A DNA stretch of 37,594 bases, from positions 1-37,594 of the forward strand of contig NZ_KE384422.1 of the NCBI RefSeq assembly GCF_000425625.1. The letters run 5' to 3'. The notes under the pieces were generated by a model. The model was not told the DNA's origin. It did not search any database and worked only from the letters and a program-made list of their open reading frames with translations. Origin of the DNA: Stutzerimonas azotifigens DSM 17556. GTDB taxonomy: Bacteria; Pseudomonadota; Gammaproteobacteria; Pseudomonadales; Pseudomonadaceae. Position numbers and translations under genes: made by a program. This document shows positions 34,199 to 37,594 of the stretch, in pieces; the stretch's first letter is position 1, and every line of letters starts with the position of its first letter.

Positions 34199-34390
34199 CC
34201 CGGCGATGCCGTAATGCTGTTCACTTAACCGAGGCGCCCCGGGAAATCCTTGATTTTCGGTAGGCCTACAGGCCTACATTCGCCGCGAGGGCGCGCCTCC
34301 CACAGGGCCCGGTGGGCGACTCCGCTTTTGTGGGAGGCCCGACCTCGGGGTGACCTCGCCTCGGTGAACAACATTACGGCAATGCCGGGG
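34199..34390. mobile_element. MITE-like element with long inverted ends and a nested REP pair
   Basis: The left end (34199-34236: CCCGGCGATGCCGTAATGCT, then GTTCAC, TTAAC, CGAGGCG) is the reverse complement of the right end (34357-34390) apart from three mismatches and the 5-nt TTAAC indel. Inside lie a small palindrome (TAGGCCTACAGGCCTA, 34261-34276) and a head-to-head REP pair (34280-34304 and 34329-34353) of the CCTCCCACA/TGTGGGAGG type. The element carries no gene and fills the gap between bamE and rnfH. Calling it mobile is inference from its structure and from a related copy at 37274 onward. Confidence 0.6.
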
Positions 34391-34397
34391 CAACGCT

Positions 34398-34712
34398 CTA
34401 GTCCGCCGGGCGCTCCGCCCTGGCCTTGGCCGCACGCGCCGCGCGCTGCTTGCGTACTTCCTTGGGATCGGCGATCAGCGGCCGATAGATCTCCACCCGC
34501 TCACCCTCCTCCAGCACCCGCTCCTCGGGCCTGGGCACCGCCTTGCCGAAGATACCCAGCGGCGCCGCGGCCAGGTCGAGGCCGGGAAAGTGCTTCGCCA
34601 TGCCCGAGCGCAGCGCCGCCTCGCGCACGGTGGTGCCGGCCGGCACGCTCAGCCGCAGCAGCTTCTGCCGCTCCGGCAGCGCGTACGCCACCTCGACGAT
34701 GATCTCAGCCAT
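34398..34712 (-). CDS. rnfH: RnfH family (UPF0125) ubiquitin-fold protein
   Basis: The product is 104 aa from the ATG at 34712 (MAEIIVEVAYALPERQKLLR). The family has a small ubiquitin-like fold; IVEVAYALPERQKLL, GTTVREAAL and ERVEIYRPLIADPKEVRKQR are typical. The start overlaps the ratA stop by 8 bp. In E. coli the pair is called ratA-ratB and was reported as a possible toxin-antitoxin pair, but the role of RnfH is not settled. The C terminus is basic and Ala-rich. Confidence 0.9.
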   Translation of the reverse strand: MAEIIVEVAYALPERQKLLRLSVPAGTTVREAALRSGMAKHFPGLDLAAAPLGIFGKAVPRPEERVLEEGERVEIYRPLIADPKEVRKQRAARAAKARAERPAD

Positions 34713-35139
34713 ACAGGGCCCGAGCCCGGTCGCAGAAGGCATCGACCAGGGTGTTGGCGGCATGGTTGAACAGCGGCCCGAGGGTGACCTTGATCAACGG
34801 GCCGGCATAGTCGAAGCGCATGTCGAGGCTGATGCGCGAGGCCTTGTCGCCCAGTGCCTTGAATTCCCAGACGCCGTGCAGCTGACGGAACGGCCCTTCC
34901 TCCAGCGCCATCTCGATGCGCTTGCCCGGCTGCAACTGGTTGCGGGTCAGCAGACGCTGCTTCAGGCCGGCCTTCTCCACGGTCAGCCGCGCGCGCATCT
35001 CGGTGTCGCTGCTTTCCAGCACCTCGGTGCTCGAGCACCAGGGCAGGAACTCCGGATAGCGCGCCACGTCGTTGACCATGTCGTAGAGCGCCTCGGCCGG
35101 ATAGGGCAGCAACGCCGAGCGTTGAATATGTGTCGTCAT
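34705..35139 (-). CDS. ratA: RatA / START-like lipid-binding family protein
   Basis: The product is 144 aa from the ATG at 35139 (MTTHIQRSALLPYPAEALYD). It is a single polyketide-cyclase/START-like domain with MVNDVARYPEFLPWCSSTEV, LKQRLLTRNQL and IKVTLGPLFNHAANTLVDAF. Homologues include E. coli RatA, reported to block 70S ribosome formation, and mitochondrial COQ10, which binds ubiquinone; both roles are known for relatives and neither is shown here. It overlaps rnfH by 8 bp and is 11 bp downstream of the symporter gene. Confidence 0.92.
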   Translation of the reverse strand: MTTHIQRSALLPYPAEALYDMVNDVARYPEFLPWCSSTEVLESSDTEMRARLTVEKAGLKQRLLTRNQLQPGKRIEMALEEGPFRQLHGVWEFKALGDKASRISLDMRFDYAGPLIKVTLGPLFNHAANTLVDAFCDRARALYG

Positions 35140-35150
35140 CGTCAGTTGCC

Positions 35151-36557
35151 TTATTGCTTGGCCAGCTCGGCCACGAACACCACCAGCACGCCAAGCGGCG
35201 CGACCACCCGCATCAGCCAATAGACCGCGGTGAAGAGCAGCGGACTGCGCAGCGCCAGCTCCTCGCGCACCGTCTCGCGCTTGAGCACCCAGCCGGCGAA
35301 CAGCACGAAGGCCAGCCCGCCGAGCGGCAGCAGGATGCGGCTGGTGAGGTAGTCGATGCTGTCGAAGAAGGTGCGACCGCCTTCGGCGCCCCACTGGAAC
35401 AGATGGAAGCCGTCCTCGCCGAACACGAAGAACCTGGCGTCGGCGCCCAGGTTGAACGACAGCACCGTGCCCATGCCCACCAGCCAGCACAACAGCGCCA
35501 GGCCCGCGGTGATCAGGGCACGGCTGCGGCCGGTGCGTTCGACCAGGTAGGCGACCGCCGGCTCGAGCATGGAGATCGACGAGGTCCAGGCGGCGATCAG
35601 CACCAGGATGAAGAACACCGTGCCCATCAACTGGCCGAACGGGATGTTGCCGAAGGCCACCGGCAGGGTGACGAACATCAGCCCCGGGCCGGCGCCCGGC
35701 TCCAGGCCGCCGGCGAACACGATCGGAAACAGCGCGAGCCCCGCGGTCAGCGCCACCAGGGTGTCGAGGATGCCGACGGTCAGCACGGTGGCGCCGATCG
35801 AGGCGTGGCGCGGCATGTAGGAGCCGTACACCATGATCGAGCCGACCCCGACGCTCAGCGTGAAGAAGGCGTGCCCCATGGCGGCGAGGACGCCGTCGAG
35901 CACCTTGTCCGGCTGGAAGCTGAACAGGAAGTGGAAGCCTTCCATGAAGTGGCCGGTGGTGAAGCTGTAGCCGAGCAGGATCAGCAGCAGCACGAACAGC
36001 AGCGGCATCATCACCCGCAGACTCTTTTCCAGCCCGGCCACCACGCCGCGGGCGATGACGAAGCCGGTCAGTACCATGAACAGCGTGTGCCACAGGGTCA
36101 GGCGCCAGGGATCGGCGGTCAGCGCGCCGAAGGCAGCGCCGGCTCCGGCGGCGTCGACGCCCGTGAAGCGGCCGGCGCCCATGCCCAGCACGTAGTCCAG
36201 CGACCAGCCGGCGATCACGCTGTAGAAGGACAGGATCAGCAGCGCTGCGACCATGCCCATGACCGCCGGCCAGGCCAGCTTCGGCGAGGCGCCCGCCTCG
36301 ACCGCCAGGCTGCGCATGGCGTTGACCGGGCTCATTCGCGCGCGCCGGCCGATCAGCGTTTCGGCGAGCATGATCGGCAGCCCGACCAGGGCGATGCACA
36401 CCAGGTACATAACGACGAAGGCACCGCCTCCGTACATCCCGGTCATATAGGGGAACTTCCAGATGTTGCCGAGCCCCACGGCCGAACCGGTGGCGGCCAG
36501 GATGAACACCCAGCGACTGGCCCAGGAGCCGTTGATGGATACCGCGTTGCCCGCCAT
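35151..36557 (-). CDS. Sodium-dependent transporter, SNF/NSS family
   Basis: The product is 468 aa from the ATG at 36557; an upstream in-frame extension is not hydrophobic and is unlikely. It is a LeuT-fold Na+-coupled symporter in the inner membrane, probably for an amino acid or amine; the substrate cannot be read from the sequence. The hallmark WVFILAATGSAVGLGNIWKF PYMTG covers the broken first helix with its Na+ and substrate contacts (~15-39). About 11-12 hydrophobic helices follow, including VMMPLLFVLLLILLGYSF and VFFILVLIAAWTSSISMLEP. It lies 11 bp before ratA on the same strand and is divergent from smpB. Confidence 0.9.
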   Translation of the reverse strand: MAGNAVSINGSWASRWVFILAATGSAVGLGNIWKFPYMTGMYGGGAFVVMYLVCIALVGLPIMLAETLIGRRARMSPVNAMRSLAVEAGASPKLAWPAVMGMVAALLILSFYSVIAGWSLDYVLGMGAGRFTGVDAAGAGAAFGALTADPWRLTLWHTLFMVLTGFVIARGVVAGLEKSLRVMMPLLFVLLLILLGYSFTTGHFMEGFHFLFSFQPDKVLDGVLAAMGHAFFTLSVGVGSIMVYGSYMPRHASIGATVLTVGILDTLVALTAGLALFPIVFAGGLEPGAGPGLMFVTLPVAFGNIPFGQLMGTVFFILVLIAAWTSSISMLEPAVAYLVERTGRSRALITAGLALLCWLVGMGTVLSFNLGADARFFVFGEDGFHLFQWGAEGGRTFFDSIDYLTSRILLPLGGLAFVLFAGWVLKRETVREELALRSPLLFTAVYWLMRVVAPLGVLVVFVAELAKQ

Positions 36558-36702
36558 GAGATGCCCGTACTGCGAAAAAAGAGCGCCATTCTCCGGAAAT
36601 CGCCGGTGCCCCTCAAGTTGACACGCAGGCACGGGCTGTCGCCGGGCACAGCGTTTTCGTACGGCCTGGCGCAGCCTTATCGCCAGCCTGCCCGCGACTC
36701 CC

Positions 36703-36708
36703 TATAAT
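36703..36708 (+). promoter_or_regulatory. TATAAT -10 box immediately upstream of smpB
   Basis: A perfect TATAAT ends only 9 nt before the smpB ATG and no ribosome-binding site lies between. No good -35 is seen at 16-18 nt spacing. If it is the real promoter, the 5' leader would be a few nucleotides at most. Confidence 0.6.
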
Positions 36709-36717
36709 GCGCCGCCT

Positions 36718-37200
36718 ATGGCTAAACAGAAGAAACATCCCTCCGGGACCATCGCGCTGAACAAAAAGGCGCTACACGATTACTTCATCGAGCAGAAGTT
36801 CGAGGCGGGCCTCGCACTGGCCGGCTGGGAAGTGAAGAGCCTGCGCGCCGGCAAGGCGCAACTGGTGGACAGCTACGTGCTGCTCAAGGATGGCGAAGCC
36901 TGGCTGCTCGGCGCGCACATCACCCCGCTGACCACCGCCAGCACCCACGTCATCGCCGACCCGACCCGCACCCGCAAGCTGCTGCTGCACAAGCGCGAGC
37001 TGGGCAAGCTGTTCGGCGCCGTGCAGCAGAAGGGCTATGCCTGCGTGGCGCTGTCGCTGTACTGGAAGAAACACCTGATCAAGTGCGAGATCGCCCTGGC
37101 CAAGGGCAAGAAGGAATACGACAAGCGGCATACCGAGAAGGAGCGCGACTCGGCCCGCGAAATCCAGCGCGCGATGCGCACCAAGGGCAAGGAAGATTGA
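36718..37200 (+). CDS. smpB: SsrA-binding protein SmpB
   Basis: The product is 160 aa, the usual length. SmpB binds tmRNA and is essential for trans-translation, which frees stalled ribosomes. The OB-fold core carries [20 protein letters not shown] and [20 protein letters not shown]; the C-terminal tail ([20 protein letters not shown]) is basic and enters the mRNA channel in known structures. The start at 36718 gives the expected [20 protein letters not shown]. There is no Shine-Dalgarno sequence. No tmRNA gene is in the window. Confidence 0.98.
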   Translation: MAKQKKHPSGTIALNKKALHDYFIEQKFEAGLALAGWEVKSLRAGKAQLVDSYVLLKDGEAWLLGAHITPLTTASTHVIADPTRTRKLLLHKRELGKLFGAVQQKGYACVALSLYWKKHLIKCEIALAKGKKEYDKRHTEKERDSAREIQRAMRTKGKED

Positions 37201-37235
37201 CGCCCGAGGGCCTGCATGCAGCCTTGCGTCGGGCG
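37201..37235 (+). terminator. Weak hairpin after smpB
   Basis: CGCCCGA (37201-37207) pairs with TCGGGCG (37229-37235) around an inner GGC-N9-GCC helix, directly after the smpB stop. No T-run follows, so termination is uncertain. Confidence 0.35.
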
Positions 37236-37273
37236 GCCGCCGCCGCCAGGCGCCCCGCCTTTTCCAGCTAATG

Positions 37274-37594
37274 TCGTTTCCCCTAAGGGGTGACGACGGG
37301 AAACCTCTGGCTTTCGGGCAGGCCTACGGCCTGCATCGCCGCGAGGGCGCGCCTCCCACAGAACTCAGTGGGCAAACGCCGCTTTTGTGGGAGGCCCGAC
37401 CTCGGGGCGAGTTCGCCCAGGCTGATGACCGGGAAGCCTCTGACCGACCGGCAGGCCTGCGGCCCGCATCGCCGCGAGGGCGCGCCTCTCACGGATTCGG
37501 TGGGCAACGCCGCTTTTGTGGGAGGCCCGACCTCGGGGCGAGTTCGCCCAGGCTGATGACCGGGAAGCCTCTGACCGGCCGGCCGCCTGCGGCC
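37274..37594. repeat. Tandem ~131-bp REPIN-containing repeat, cut by the window edge
   Basis: Units begin at 37299, 37431 and 37562 (offsets 132 and 131 bp), each with GGGAARCCTCTG. Each complete unit has a palindrome such as GCAGGCCTACGGCCTGC (37318-37334), a REP arm of GCCGCGAGGGCGCGCCTC type (37336-37360; 37469-37493) and an inverted arm TGTGGGAGGCCCGACCTCGG (37386-37410; 37517-37541). The third copy is truncated by the window end. The left flank (37274-37298) also aligns with the left end of the element between bamE and rnfH. No gene is seen here. Confidence 0.8.

Noticed and set aside
34705..36399. A 564-aa open frame that would fuse ratA to an Arg/Gly-rich N-terminal region
   Set aside because: Only the last 144 codons look like a protein family (RatA). 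The upstream part is a shifted-frame shadow of the transporter gene.
37201..37594. tmRNA gene (ssrA) next to smpB
   Set aside because: The sequence after smpB is REP-type repeat; no tRNA-like ends or tag-peptide frame were seen.

Overview
The window is a stretch of chromosome from a high-GC gammaproteobacterium, almost certainly Pseudomonas in the broad sense. The gene order matches, from memory, the conserved P. aeruginosa block running from a DUF748 gene through pnp-rpsO-truB-rbfA-infB-nusA-rimP, two tRNAs, secG-tpiA-glmM-folP-ftsH-rlmE, yhbY, greA, carB-carA, dapB-dnaJ-dnaK-grpE, recN, fur-bamE, rnfH-ratA and smpB. REP-type palindromes ending in CTCCTACG or CCTCCCACA also point to a pseudomonad. 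No prophage, transposase, CRISPR array or defence system was seen.

Layout. Positions 1-98 hold the last codons of a thiolase. Positions about 150-600 hold three tandem copies of a 175-bp non-coding repeat. Positions 886-4372 (+) hold a translationally coupled envelope unit: one AsmA-like DUF748 protein and two secreted DUF2845 paralogues. A small secreted BON-domain gene faces it. From 5001 to 19361 nearly everything is on the minus strand: translation, transcription and RNA-decay genes (pnp, rpsO, truB, rbfA, infB, nusA, rimP), then tRNA-fMet and tRNA-Leu(GAG), then secG, tpiA, glmM, folP and ftsH, with rlmE upstream. A consensus sigma-70 promoter between the two tRNAs and two hairpin-plus-U-tract signals before rimP suggest that rimP-nusA-infB expression is controlled by read-through from the tRNA promoter. 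yhbY (+) and a DUF4149 membrane gene (-) converge on a shared TTAA. greA and carB overlap, and carA carries a terminator hairpin just before its TTG start.

The heat-shock cluster dapB, dnaJ, dnaK, grpE (-) has two textbook sigma-32 promoters with identical 14-nt spacers, one before grpE and one before dnaK. recN (+) is divergent from grpE and has a near-consensus LexA box over its -10. fur and bamE are divergent. rnfH and ratA overlap, a sodium-coupled symporter gene follows, and smpB is divergent from it with a -10 box so close to its ATG that its mRNA may be nearly leaderless.

Accessory signal is confined to spacers: the 175-bp tandem repeats, CTGCAG-rich hairpins inside operons, several REP/REPIN elements, a roughly 190-bp element with long inverted ends between bamE and rnfH, and a related roughly 131-bp unit repeated in tandem at the right edge. 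I did not find a clear new multi-gene system. The most interesting leads are the DUF748-DUF2845-DUF2845 unit, whose small members resemble BamE in motif spacing, and the nested inverted-repeat/REP element. All family names rest on reading the sequence and on memory of the families; no searches were run.
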